Assembly: GCA_900545955.1 (NCBI GenBank)
Contig: URAU01000013.1
Coordinates: 14,074 to 78,073, forward strand
Reading direction: 5' to 3'
Length of the DNA: 64,000 nucleotides
Source of the DNA: an uncultured Porphyromonadaceae bacterium
Lineage (GTDB): Bacteria; Bacteroidota; Bacteroidia; Bacteroidales; Muribaculaceae
Shown here: piece by piece, positions 8,461-16,117 of the stretch
How the letters are laid out: each line of letters begins with the position of its first letter
Numbering within the stretch: the stretch's first letter is position 1
Position numbers and translations under genes: made by a program
The notes under the pieces: model-generated
What the model was told of the DNA's origin: nothing
The model's database searches: none
Seen by the model: the letters and a program-made list of their open reading frames with translations, nothing else

Positions 8461-8682
8461 TCAATATTCCTCCTCGTTGAAGAAGAAGTCTTCTTTGGAG
8501 GGGTAGTCGGGCCAGATGTCTTCGATGGATTCGTAGGTGTCGCCTTCGTCTTCGATTTCCTGAAGGTTTTCTATCACTTCGAGCGGGGCGCCGGAGCGCT
8601 GGGCGTAGTCGATGAGTTCCTCGCGGGTTGCGGGCCAGGGTGCGTCCTCGAGTTTCGAGGCAAGTTCAAGTGTCCAATACAT
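8461..8682 (-). CDS. DUF2795 family protein, 73 aa
   Basis: The small acidic protein starts MYWTLELASKLEDAPWPAT and contains ELIDYAQRSGAPLEVIENLQ, the conserved helix pair of the DUF2795 family, which is nearly invariant in Bacteroidales. It ends in an acidic tail, EDFFFNEEEY. Function is unknown; the fold resembles a small three-helix module. Its last 23 bases occur again at 3660-3682, framing the AT-rich island. The gene itself is GC-rich and ends in TGA, whereas the remnant copy ends in TAA. Confidence 0.85.
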   Translation of the reverse strand: MYWTLELASKLEDAPWPATREELIDYAQRSGAPLEVIENLQEIEDEGDTYESIEDIWPDYPSKEDFFFNEEEY

Positions 8683-8930
8683 AGCTGTGTGTATGGTTTA
8701 AGGAGTTGATTATACGATGGTTGGCGACTGCCTGACGGCGGGTCATCTGCCCGGCGCCGAAAGCCCTGCCGGGCAACGGCGCGTACCTGACTGTCAGGGT
8801 GCTGACGCGGCGGCAAATTACGCCCTGCGGGCGGTCGTATTGCTATAACGAGGGCCAGCGCATTTTATTGCGCGTGGCAATCCATTGATTTACGCGTTTT
8901 CCAGCCCGGCACTCCAGATTGCGCTGACGG

Positions 8931-9479
8931 CTATTTCTGCCAGGCGGTTTCGGGGCAGCCGGCGCGGTGGTTGAGGGCACGCCCGAGGGTGAAAAGGTAG
9001 TCGCTGAGGCGGTTGAGGAAGCGCCCCACGATGGGGTCGAGTGTGGCGGCTTCGGAGAGGGCGACCACGCGGCGCTCGGCGCGGCGGCACACGGTGCGGC
9101 ATACGTTGGCCATAGCAGCCGAAGGGGTGCCTCCGGGGAGAATGAAGCTGTTGAGCGGCGGAAGAGTCTCGGTGAGGGCGTCGATCTGCTGCTCGAGGCG
9201 GCGGATGTGGATGGTGTCGAGGCCGTCGGGGATGGTGTCGGGGCGCGTGGCGGTGTCTGTCGCCAGATATGCGCCGGCGTTGAAGATTTTGTTCTGGACC
9301 ATCAGGAGCGTTTCGCGGTCGTTGGCTGTGAGGTCGGGGTATGTGAGCAGGAGCCCGATGAAGGAGTTGAGTTCGTCGGTGGTTCCGTATGCGTCGAGGC
9401 GGAGGGAGGCTTTGCTTACGCGCGTTCCCCCTACGAGAGAAGTGGTGCCGGCGTCGCCGGTGCGGGTGTAGATTTTCAT
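8931..9479 (-). CDS. PduO-type ATP:cob(I)alamin adenosyltransferase, 182 aa
   Basis: The enzyme transfers the adenosyl group of ATP to reduced cobalamin, giving coenzyme B12. The N-terminal ATP-binding motif TGDAGTTSLVGG (residues 6-17), DELNSFIGL in the second helix, and the C-terminal NRLSDYLFTLGR are all present, and the length is normal for the trimeric PduO/MMAB family. In Bacteroidales it usually feeds methylmalonyl-CoA mutase. It lies 79 bases downstream of the LOG gene on the same strand and may share its message. Confidence 0.92.
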   Translation of the reverse strand: MKIYTRTGDAGTTSLVGGTRVSKASLRLDAYGTTDELNSFIGLLLTYPDLTANDRETLLMVQNKIFNAGAYLATDTATRPDTIPDGLDTIHIRRLEQQIDALTETLPPLNSFILPGGTPSAAMANVCRTVCRRAERRVVALSEAATLDPIVGRFLNRLSDYLFTLGRALNHRAGCPETAWQK

Positions 9480-9558
9480 TTTTTTTGCAGTAATTTAAAG
9501 GTTTCAAACAGATGCTGACACAGACGCGCTCGGCGTCATAATAGATACGCTCTGCACG

Positions 9559-10101
9559 CTAAAGTTGTTCGAGGGTGTGAATCAGGGAGTCGATGTCGGG
9601 GCAGAGCGTAATCTGCCGGGCGACTTCGGGGTACATCAGTCCGCGGCGCTCCATTTCGGCAAACATGGCCATCAGCGGGTCGTAGAGGCCGCCGCGGTTG
9701 AGCAAAATCAGCGGTTTGGGCTCCGAGAAGAACGACATGGAGGCCAGGGCCGACATTACTTCGTCGAGCGTGCCGTAGCCGCCGTCGAGGGCTACGAAGG
9801 CGTCGGCGTTCTCTTCCATGGTCTGTTTGCGCTCGTGGAGCGAGCTTACAGCGATGCTCACGCTGTTGTCGGGGTGCTGCCGCTGTGCGCGCGACTGGGG
9901 CACGACTCCCATCACGCGGCCTCCGGCCTCGGCGGTGGCCGAGGCAACGGCATCCATCAGGCCCATCTGCAGTCCGCCGTAGACGAGCGTATGGCCTCCG
10001 CTGCCTATCCAGCGGCCCAGCGTGCGGGCGTCTTCAAAGCATTCGGGGGCTATGGCGGTGCGGGCGGAGCAGTATACAGCAATTCTCATGATTTTCAGCA
10101 T
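9559..10101 (-). CDS. LOG-family (Rossmann 2) protein, 180 aa
   Basis: The family cleaves nucleoside 5'-monophosphates to free base and ribose 5-phosphate, the plant cytokinin-activating reaction; in bacteria the natural substrate is often unclear. The beginning IAVYCSART, the glycine-rich YGGLQMGLMDAV and the signature region GGYGTLDEVM are visible. The signature is usually PGGxGTxxE; here the Pro is replaced by Asp (LDGGYGTLDE). The start may be the ATG at 10101 or the one four codons later (10089), which gives the typical MRIAVYC opening. It faces the divergent U32 gene across a 93-base gap. Confidence 0.85.
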   Translation of the reverse strand: MLKIMRIAVYCSARTAIAPECFEDARTLGRWIGSGGHTLVYGGLQMGLMDAVASATAEAGGRVMGVVPQSRAQRQHPDNSVSIAVSSLHERKQTMEENADAFVALDGGYGTLDEVMSALASMSFFSEPKPLILLNRGGLYDPLMAMFAEMERRGLMYPEVARQITLCPDIDSLIHTLEQL

Positions 10102-10181
10102 TTTGGCGGGACGTTGCGGCGGTGTCGCCGCGATGCTCCCGAAGTTGAGTTAAAAGCACGCAAAAATAGCGAAAATTTGCG

Positions 10182-10189
10182 TAACTTTG
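10182..10189 (+). promoter_or_regulatory. TAnnTTTG box five bases before the U32 gene start
   Basis: TAACTTTG ends at 10189 and the ATG is at 10195. In Bacteroidetes, transcription starts a few bases after this box, so the message would begin at or within a few bases of the start codon. No TTTG is found at the usual -33 distance, which weakens the call. Confidence 0.45.
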
Positions 10190-10194
10190 CGCAA

Positions 10195-11469
10195 ATGAAA
10201 CGCAAGGATTTTGAGATTATGGCTCCCGTGGGGAGCTACGAAAGCCTTCATGCGGCGATTGCCGCCGGCGCCGACGCCATATATTTCGGCGTTGAGGGGC
10301 TGAACATGCGTGCCCGCTCGAGCGTTAACTTTACGCTCGACGACCTGCGCCGGATTGCTGGGATCTGCGACGCCGCCGGCGTGAAATCCTATCTCACCGT
10401 CAATACGATAATGTATGACGACGATGTGGAGAAATGTCACGCCATTATCGACGCCGTGGCCCGCAGCGGCATTTCAGCCATTATCGCCAGCGACATCGCG
10501 GCGATCCTCTACGCGCGCAGCGTAGGCGTGGAGGTGCATATCTCCACGCAGCTGAGCATCAGCAATACCGAGGCCGTGCGCTTCTACGCGCAGTGGGCCG
10601 ATGTGGTTGTGCTCGCGCGGGAGCTGAACCTCGACCAGGTGGCGGCCATCCACCGCGCCATCGTCGAGCAGGATATCCGCGGTCCGCGGGGCGAGCTGGT
10701 GCGCATAGAGATGTTCTGCCACGGCGCCCTCTGCATGGCCGTATCCGGCAAGTGCTATCTGAGCCTGCATCAGATGAACTCCTCGGCCAATCGCGGCGCC
10801 TGCACCCAGATCTGCCGCCGTGGCTACGAGGTTACCGACCTCGAGACGGGCGACCGGCTCCGTATCGACAATAAATACATAATGTCGCCCAAAGACCTGA
10901 AGACCATCCACTTCCTCAACAAAATGGCCGACGCCGGGGTAAGGGTCTTCAAAATCGAGGGGCGCGCACGTGGTCCGGAGTACGTGCGGATGGCTGTGGA
11001 GTGCTACAACGAGGCTCTCAACGCCATTTGCGACGGCACTTTCTCGGAGGAGAAGGTGGCCGGATGGGACGAGCGCCTGTCGCGCATCTTCAACCGCGGC
11101 TTCTGGGACGGCTACTACCTGGGCCAGCGCCTGGGCGAGTGGTCTTCCAAATACGGATCGTCGGCCACGCGCGTCAAGGAGTACCGCGCCAAGGGTGTGC
11201 GCTATTTCCCGAAAATCGGCGTGGGCGAATTTTATATGGAAAACGGCGAGCTCGGCGTGGGCGACGAGGTGGTTGTTACCGGGCCCACCACCGGGGCGCT
11301 CATATTTACCGTAGAGGAGATCCGTGTGGGTCTGCGGCCGGTGGAGCGCGCCCGAAAGGGCGAGAGCTTCTCCATTGCCGTGCCCGCACGAATTCGCCCC
11401 AGCGACAAACTGTATAAATGGACCGTCAAGAATCCCGACTCCACCCTGAATCAAAATACAACAACTTAA
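10195..11469 (+). CDS. U32 peptidase-family protein (TrhP/YegQ-like), 424 aa
   Basis: The start MKRKDFEIMAPVGSYESL is chosen because the opening APVGSYE is the conserved first strand of the family; the open frame upstream to 9565 is only antisense to the LOG gene. Conserved features include VHISTQLSISN and the four-Cys set in CHGALCMAVSGKCYLS and GACTQICRRGY, which holds an iron-sulfur cluster in studied relatives, followed by KIEGRARGPEYV. Relatives with this layout hydroxylate tRNA uridine-34 or work on rRNA rather than acting as proteases. The collagenase name is historical. It is followed after 14 bases by pgi, so they probably form one operon. Confidence 0.88.
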   Translation: MKRKDFEIMAPVGSYESLHAAIAAGADAIYFGVEGLNMRARSSVNFTLDDLRRIAGICDAAGVKSYLTVNTIMYDDDVEKCHAIIDAVARSGISAIIASDIAAILYARSVGVEVHISTQLSISNTEAVRFYAQWADVVVLARELNLDQVAAIHRAIVEQDIRGPRGELVRIEMFCHGALCMAVSGKCYLSLHQMNSSANRGACTQICRRGYEVTDLETGDRLRIDNKYIMSPKDLKTIHFLNKMADAGVRVFKIEGRARGPEYVRMAVECYNEALNAICDGTFSEEKVAGWDERLSRIFNRGFWDGYYLGQRLGEWSSKYGSSATRVKEYRAKGVRYFPKIGVGEFYMENGELGVGDEVVVTGPTTGALIFTVEEIRVGLRPVERARKGESFSIAVPARIRPSDKLYKWTVKNPDSTLNQNTTT

Positions 11470-11483
11470 TATATACAACTGAC

Positions 11484-12827
11484 ATGGCTAAACTTACTGT
11501 CGACGTTAAAAACGTTCTCAACACCGTGACAGGCGAGCAGATCCAGGCTCTCAACCCCGAGGCCGCTGCCGCCATCGACAAACTTTATAAAGGAACCGGT
11601 CTCGGCTCCGACTTCCTCGGCTGGGTGAAGCTCCCCGAGGAGACTTCCGACGCTCTCGTGGCCGACATCGAGGCTACAGCCGCCAAGATGCGCGAGCTCT
11701 GCGACGTAGTGGTAGCCGTAGGCATTGGCGGCAGCTATCTCGGCGCAAAGGCCGTGATCGAGGCCCTCAGCGACTCCTTCGCCTCACTGCGCGGAGCCGG
11801 CGACGAACGCCGCACCCGCGTGCTCTTCGCCGGCCAGAATATCGGCGAGGACTATCTCTACGAGCTTCAGGACCTCCTGAAGGACAAGAAATTCGGCATC
11901 ATCGTAATCTCCAAGTCCGGCACTACCACCGAACCCGCCATCGCCTTCCGTCTGCTCAAGGAGCAGCTTGAGGCCCAGATGGGCAAGGAGGAGGCTTCGA
12001 AGCGCATCGTGACCATCACCGACGCCAAGAAGGGCGCCCTCCGCCAGCTCGCCACCGAAGAAGGCTACAAGACATTTGTAATCGCCGACAACGTAGGCGG
12101 CCGCTTCTCGGTGCTCACCCCCGTAGGTCTGCTCCCCATCGCCGTGGCCGGATTCGATATCCGCAAGCTCCTCGAGGGCGCACGCCGCATGCAGGCCGCT
12201 ACCGCCGAGGCCAACGACCTCAATCCCTCGCTGCTCTACGCCACCACGCGCAACGCCCTCTACCGCGCCGGCAAAAAGACTGAGATTCTGGTGAACTACA
12301 ATCCCAAACTCCACTTCTTCGGTGAATGGTGGAAACAGCTCTACGGCGAATCCGAAGGCAAGGACCACAAGGGTATCTTCCCCGCAGCCGTCGACTTCAC
12401 CACCGACCTCCATTCCATGGGTCAGTGGATTCAGGAAGGCGAGCGCACCATCTTCGAGACCGTTGTCTCTGTTGAGGCTCCTGCCCACAAAACAGTAATC
12501 CCCACCGACGCAGCCAACCTCGACGGCCTCAATTACCTGGCCGGCAAGCGCGTTGACGAGGTCAACAAGATGGCCGAACTCGGCACACGCATCGCCCACG
12601 TAGACGGCGGTGTGCCCAACATCCGCGTTACCATCCCCGCCCTGGAGGAGGAATGGCTCGGCGAGCTCATCTACTTCTTCGAGAAGGCCTGCGGCATCTC
12701 CGGCTATCTGCTCGATGTGAACCCCTTCAACCAGCCCGGTGTGGAGGCCTACAAGCGCAATATGTTCGCCCTGCTCGAGAAACCGGGCTACGAGGCTGAG
12801 ACCGCAGCCATCAAGGCCCGTCTCTGA
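11484..12827 (+). CDS. pgi: Glucose-6-phosphate isomerase, 447 aa
   Basis: The enzyme interconverts glucose 6-phosphate and fructose 6-phosphate. The sugar-phosphate loop SKSGTTTEP (143-151), the signature GGRFSVLTPVG (205-215) and the C-terminal NPFNQPGVEAYK are present, and the length fits the short bacterial (Bacillus-like) class. The start MAKLTVDVKN at 11484 is preferred over the open frame from 11418, which overlaps the U32 gene. The gene has the strong codon bias of a highly expressed gene, and an intrinsic terminator follows 20 bases after the stop. Confidence 0.97.
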   Translation: MAKLTVDVKNVLNTVTGEQIQALNPEAAAAIDKLYKGTGLGSDFLGWVKLPEETSDALVADIEATAAKMRELCDVVVAVGIGGSYLGAKAVIEALSDSFASLRGAGDERRTRVLFAGQNIGEDYLYELQDLLKDKKFGIIVISKSGTTTEPAIAFRLLKEQLEAQMGKEEASKRIVTITDAKKGALRQLATEEGYKTFVIADNVGGRFSVLTPVGLLPIAVAGFDIRKLLEGARRMQAATAEANDLNPSLLYATTRNALYRAGKKTEILVNYNPKLHFFGEWWKQLYGESEGKDHKGIFPAAVDFTTDLHSMGQWIQEGERTIFETVVSVEAPAHKTVIPTDAANLDGLNYLAGKRVDEVNKMAELGTRIAHVDGGVPNIRVTIPALEEEWLGELIYFFEKACGISGYLLDVNPFNQPGVEAYKRNMFALLEKPGYEAETAAIKARL

Positions 12828-12847
12828 TCCGTTCTAACCTTAATTTT

Positions 12848-12890
12848 AATCGCCTCCGAAAAATTTTGAAAAAATTTTCGGGGGCGATTA
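12848..12890 (+). terminator. Intrinsic terminator after pgi
   Basis: The left arm (12848-12867, beginning TAATCGCC) and the right arm (12871-12890, ending GGCGATTA) form a long stem with a three-base loop. The stem ends in A/T pairs, so it may work on both strands. It is followed by AACTATTTTC. Confidence 0.8.
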
Positions 12891-13125
12891 AACTATTTTC
12901 GGGCGCCGGCGTCTTAATTACATAAGATAATAAAACAATAGATCAACATAGCCGCCCGCTGCCCCGCCGGAAGAAGCTTCAAAACACCTCCACCTTCCGG
13001 TATCTGCCAGCCAGTCAAGCAAACCTCAAATGGGGGCAAGGCAGCAATCTCAAATGTTTTCAACCACAAGCCGCCGGACTCTGCCGAAGAGCCCGGCGGC
13101 GCTGTTTCTGCGTCGGTAGCGGCTG
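12891..13125. other. Intergenic stretch without a recognised gene
   Basis: Between the pgi terminator and the Sus-operon terminator I see no gene. There is a short run of AT-rich DNA (12920-12950) and a GC-rich stem-like stretch GCCGCCGG...CCCGGCGGC around 13070-13103. Nothing more can be supported. Confidence 0.4.
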
Positions 13126-13163
13126 AAAAAAGTGGCAGCTGCGGAGGTGGGTCCGCAGCTGCC
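13126..13163 (-). terminator. Intrinsic terminator of the Sus-like operon
   Basis: The arms GGCAGCTGCGGA (13134-13145) and TCCGCAGCTGCC (13152-13163) are perfect complements around a six-base loop. Read on the minus strand, the stem is followed by AC and six T (13126-13131). It lies 78 bases after the stop of the last gene of the operon. Confidence 0.85.
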
Positions 13164-13173
13164 GGGGAAATAT

Positions 13174-13211
13174 TCGCCGGAGACTATATTGGTGTGGGAT
13201 TTCTCCGGCGA
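13174..13211 (-). repeat. Second hairpin in the Sus operon 3' region
   Basis: TCGCCGGAGA (13174-13183) and TCTCCGGCGA (13202-13211) are perfect ten-base arms around an 18-base loop. With no T-run it is more likely an RNA-stabilising stem before the true terminator than a terminator itself. Confidence 0.5.
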
Positions 13212-13240
13212 GGGGGAAGGGGTTACTTAATGAAGAAGCA

Positions 13241-14677
13241 TCACTTGGGGGTGACGACGATTGCGGGTTTGGCGTTGCTGAAGTCCATTGTCACGGTGTA
13301 ATTCCCTTCGTAGCCGCTGATGTTGGGCCCGTCGAAGGTGGCCTCGTTGAGGTCCGGACCGCCATAGTTGGAGTTCCAGCTGTGGTTGATGATAATCTTC
13401 CATTCGCCTGTGAGAGCTACATCGGCACTCCACTTGAGCAGAGTAGCGTCGGGCGTGAGCTCAACGGGAGCGTCGGCGCTCCAGCCGTTCAGGCCGCCGA
13501 CAACGCCTATCGAGGTGACGGGGGTCATTTCATAGGTCATGTTTTCGGTGCTGACGATGAACCAGTAGAGCTGGTTGCCATCCTCGGGAGCCTTGATGTT
13601 GCCGCCTGCAGGATCGATGGTGCCGTCGGCGCCGCCATACCAGTTGTTGTCCCATATGAATTTGAAGCCGCCGTCGTTATTGTTGACAACTGCTGCGCCG
13701 CAGAAGTAGGGTTTGTCGTCCTTGTTCGACCACCACAGCTGGGGACCGCTCTGGTTCCAGCCGTTGGCATTGCTCGGAACTGCTACAAATTCGGGACGTG
13801 TGATAGGCTCGATCTTGTAGGTCATCTCCTCCATGTTGATGGTGAAGCGGTATTTGCCGGGATCCACAATCTTACCGGCCTGGGCAAGGTTGTCGGCGCC
13901 GCCGATAAGCATTCCTTCGAAGTCGGTAGCGCCGTCGGTGGCGGCACCGTAGAGGATAGCCCAGTTCTGGTCGGCGATGGCTTCCTGGGGAACGATCTTC
14001 CAGTAGCAGTCGGCAGTGGGTATCTCGACCACCAGAGTGAATACGGGATCGTCGTATACGTCGGCGTCGCTGTGGTTGAACTTATAGGGTGCAAGTCCGT
14101 CGGCTGTGAGCTGCCAGTCCTGCATGCCGCCGATCAGATAATAGCTGTCGGAGATTGTGAATCCGAGGTCGAAGCAGGATTCCTTAACCTCGCCGCGGGC
14201 CACGAAGTAGTCCTGGCCGCCGACGCGGTATTTCACGCCGTTGAGCGTGGCGTAGGCCGCGATGCCATAGTATGCGGTCTTCACCTTGGGCGATTTGCCG
14301 AAGAGAGCCACGTGGGCGTCGTTCCATTCTACGGGGCTTACGAAGCCTTCTTTGCTGTTAAGCGCTACGGGGAGCACCTGGGCGTCGGCCAGATCTTCCG
14401 ACTTCGAGAGATAGAAGTCGTAGCTCATCGTGGCGCCGGCGGGAATGTTGGCGAGAGCGGTTTCGGTGAAAATCTCGACGGGTTCGCTCTTGAGGGTTTC
14501 AAGATTCACCACTGTTGCGGGGTCGGCGAGTGCACCGGCGGCCGTCACGGCGACGTTGGAACCTTCCAGCACCGGCTCCTGCGGATTCTGCTGCATGGGA
14601 GCGGTTTCGGGAGCATCCTCGCAGGCTGCGAAAGCCATTGCGAGCGCACCCATCAGGAAAAAGCTGAATTTTTTCAT
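13241..14677 (-). CDS. SusF/SusE-like glycan-binding outer-membrane lipoprotein, 478 aa
   Basis: The signal peptide MKKFSFFLMGALAMAFAACE ends in a lipobox with Cys 19, so the protein is a lipoprotein, probably on the cell surface. It begins with a SusE-like domain (SYDFYLSKSEDLADA) and continues with three repeated carbohydrate-binding modules, recognisable from DSYYLIGGMQDWQ, SNANGWNQSGPQLWW and GVVGGLNGWSADAP. Each ends in a strand of the form TYKIEP or TYEMTP. The aromatic clusters (WW, WNNWYGG) are the expected glycan-stacking residues. It is the last gene of the SusC-SusD operon; substrate not determined, starch-like glucans being the best guess from the module type. Confidence 0.85.
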   Translation of the reverse strand: MKKFSFFLMGALAMAFAACEDAPETAPMQQNPQEPVLEGSNVAVTAAGALADPATVVNLETLKSEPVEIFTETALANIPAGATMSYDFYLSKSEDLADAQVLPVALNSKEGFVSPVEWNDAHVALFGKSPKVKTAYYGIAAYATLNGVKYRVGGQDYFVARGEVKESCFDLGFTISDSYYLIGGMQDWQLTADGLAPYKFNHSDADVYDDPVFTLVVEIPTADCYWKIVPQEAIADQNWAILYGAATDGATDFEGMLIGGADNLAQAGKIVDPGKYRFTINMEEMTYKIEPITRPEFVAVPSNANGWNQSGPQLWWSNKDDKPYFCGAAVVNNNDGGFKFIWDNNWYGGADGTIDPAGGNIKAPEDGNQLYWFIVSTENMTYEMTPVTSIGVVGGLNGWSADAPVELTPDATLLKWSADVALTGEWKIIINHSWNSNYGGPDLNEATFDGPNISGYEGNYTVTMDFSNAKPAIVVTPK

Positions 14678-14717
14678 TGGTCTTTTTGTGAATTATAATT
14701 TAGGATTTCCCTTGCGT

Positions 14718-14752
14718 GCTCCCGGAGTACCGGGACGGCATCTCCGGGGAGC
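14718..14752 (-). repeat. Intercistronic hairpin between the two SusE/F-like genes
   Basis: GCTCCCGGAG (14718-14727) pairs with CTCCGGGGAGC (14742-14752) apart from one bulged base. It sits in the 95-base gap and could protect or separate the upstream message, giving different levels of the two lipoproteins. Confidence 0.45.
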
Positions 14753-14772
14753 CGCCGAGGGGTGCGTTGATG

Positions 14773-16023
14773 TTAGGATGCGGGATTAAGGGTGATATAC
14801 CATTTGCCGCTCTTCTTCAGAAGGGTGATCGTGCCGGTGAACTCCTCGGCCAGAGGAATGTTGTCGTTGGAACCGAAGATGGCCTGATATTTCACGCCGG
14901 GAACGATGGCCTCGCCGTTGGAGCCGAGGTTGGGGTTGCTCCATGAGGAGTCGGCCACCTTGAAGGTGCCTGCGGGGATGGTGAGAACCTTTGTCTGCCA
15001 GGTGTTCTTCACGTCGGTGGTGTAGAACTGATACTGGGCGTCGCCGAAGCCCCATCCTGCGAAGTCGCCGGTAACGAAGATTCCGCTGGGCTGGTCGGGG
15101 GTGTCGGGTTCTGCGGGGATAAGCATAACCTTCCAGCTCTGGTCTGCACCCTGGAGCTGAATGGCTCCCTTGAAGGGCGTGCTTACCGTGCTGTTTGTCT
15201 GTATGTTCCACTGGCAGTCAATCCAGGTGTTCATCTGGGTGATGGGGCCGCCTGTCGAAATGTTGGGAGCACCCCAGTTCTTGTCGGCAATCTTGAATTC
15301 GCTGTTTGCGGGAATCTCCACGTAGGCCAGTTCGTAGGTATTGGCCTCGGTGGTGGTCATGAACTCATACTGCGGCAGGATTTCGGTGTTCACACCCTCG
15401 TTGAGCGGGCCGTTGAGCCATTCGTTGAGTGCGCCGCGGATATAGATGCCGGTGGGCAGGTCGGGGATAACCACTGCGAGATAGCCTACGGCTACGGATT
15501 TGTAGCAGATAGTGTTGGAGGTGATGGCCGTGCCTTCGAGGGCCTGGTTGTTTTCGTTTACAACGTTGGCGCGCAGACGCATGTAGACGGGCATATAGTC
15601 GGTCGGGATGGCAGCTGCATCTTTGATGTCGAGCATCTTGCAGATACCTTCGGCCACGGAGCGCAGCGTAGGAGCGATATTGCTCATATCGTAGAAAGTG
15701 CCGATCATAACCGAAGCAGGCACGCCTTCGGCATCGACGGCCGGGGTTGTGAAGTCCTCGTTGAGGGCCATTTCAACCTGATAGGCCACGGTGGCGGCGT
15801 AGCCGTACTGAGTGGGCTGCGAGCCGGTGAGGTGGAGGGTGCCTTTATTCTCGTCCTCGGTGATGAAGAGGGCGGTATTGGCCTCCACGGGGGTGTTGAG
15901 GAAGTTCTCAACGGGGTCGCCTTCGTGGGTGGCGAGTGTGGGGTTGTCGTCCCATGTCTCGTTGCAGCTGGAGAATCCGAGGGCGGCAACCATGGCGGCA
16001 AACAAATATGTTATTTTTTTCAT
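14773..16023 (-). CDS. SusE-like outer-membrane lipoprotein, 416 aa
   Basis: MKKITYLFAAMVAALGFSSC is a lipoprotein signal with Cys 20. The N-terminal 140 residues fit the SusE immunoglobulin-like domain (VAYQVEMALNEDFTTPA), and two carbohydrate-binding modules follow, with GIYIRGALNEWLN and GIFVTGDFAGWGFGDAQYQF as their first strands. Both are shorter in number than in the neighbour at 13241, which has three. The gene lies between the SusD gene and that neighbour, in the order seen in starch-utilisation loci. Its role is to hold glycan on the cell surface for import. Confidence 0.85.
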   Translation of the reverse strand: MKKITYLFAAMVAALGFSSCNETWDDNPTLATHEGDPVENFLNTPVEANTALFITEDENKGTLHLTGSQPTQYGYAATVAYQVEMALNEDFTTPAVDAEGVPASVMIGTFYDMSNIAPTLRSVAEGICKMLDIKDAAAIPTDYMPVYMRLRANVVNENNQALEGTAITSNTICYKSVAVGYLAVVIPDLPTGIYIRGALNEWLNGPLNEGVNTEILPQYEFMTTTEANTYELAYVEIPANSEFKIADKNWGAPNISTGGPITQMNTWIDCQWNIQTNSTVSTPFKGAIQLQGADQSWKVMLIPAEPDTPDQPSGIFVTGDFAGWGFGDAQYQFYTTDVKNTWQTKVLTIPAGTFKVADSSWSNPNLGSNGEAIVPGVKYQAIFGSNDNIPLAEEFTGTITLLKKSGKWYITLNPAS

Positions 16024-16063
16024 CGTTGTGGTTCTGTTTGAAAAATTTTTTCAGTTGTTTTAT

Positions 16064-16099
16064 CGGCCGCCCGGAGGCCCGGGAGCGTCCGGGCGGTCG
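16064..16099 (-). repeat. GC-rich intercistronic hairpin between susD-like and susE-like genes
   Basis: CCGCCCGGA (16067-16075) is the perfect complement of TCCGGGCGG (16088-16096), with further pairs outside. It sits in a 94-base gap. No T-run follows, so it may act on message stability rather than stop transcription. Confidence 0.5.
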
Positions 16100-16117
16100 A
16101 AAAGCCTTTGATATGGT

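Noticed and set aside
9565..10194. 5' extension of the U32 frame
   Set aside because: It is antisense to the LOG gene; the family begins at MKRKDF at 10195.
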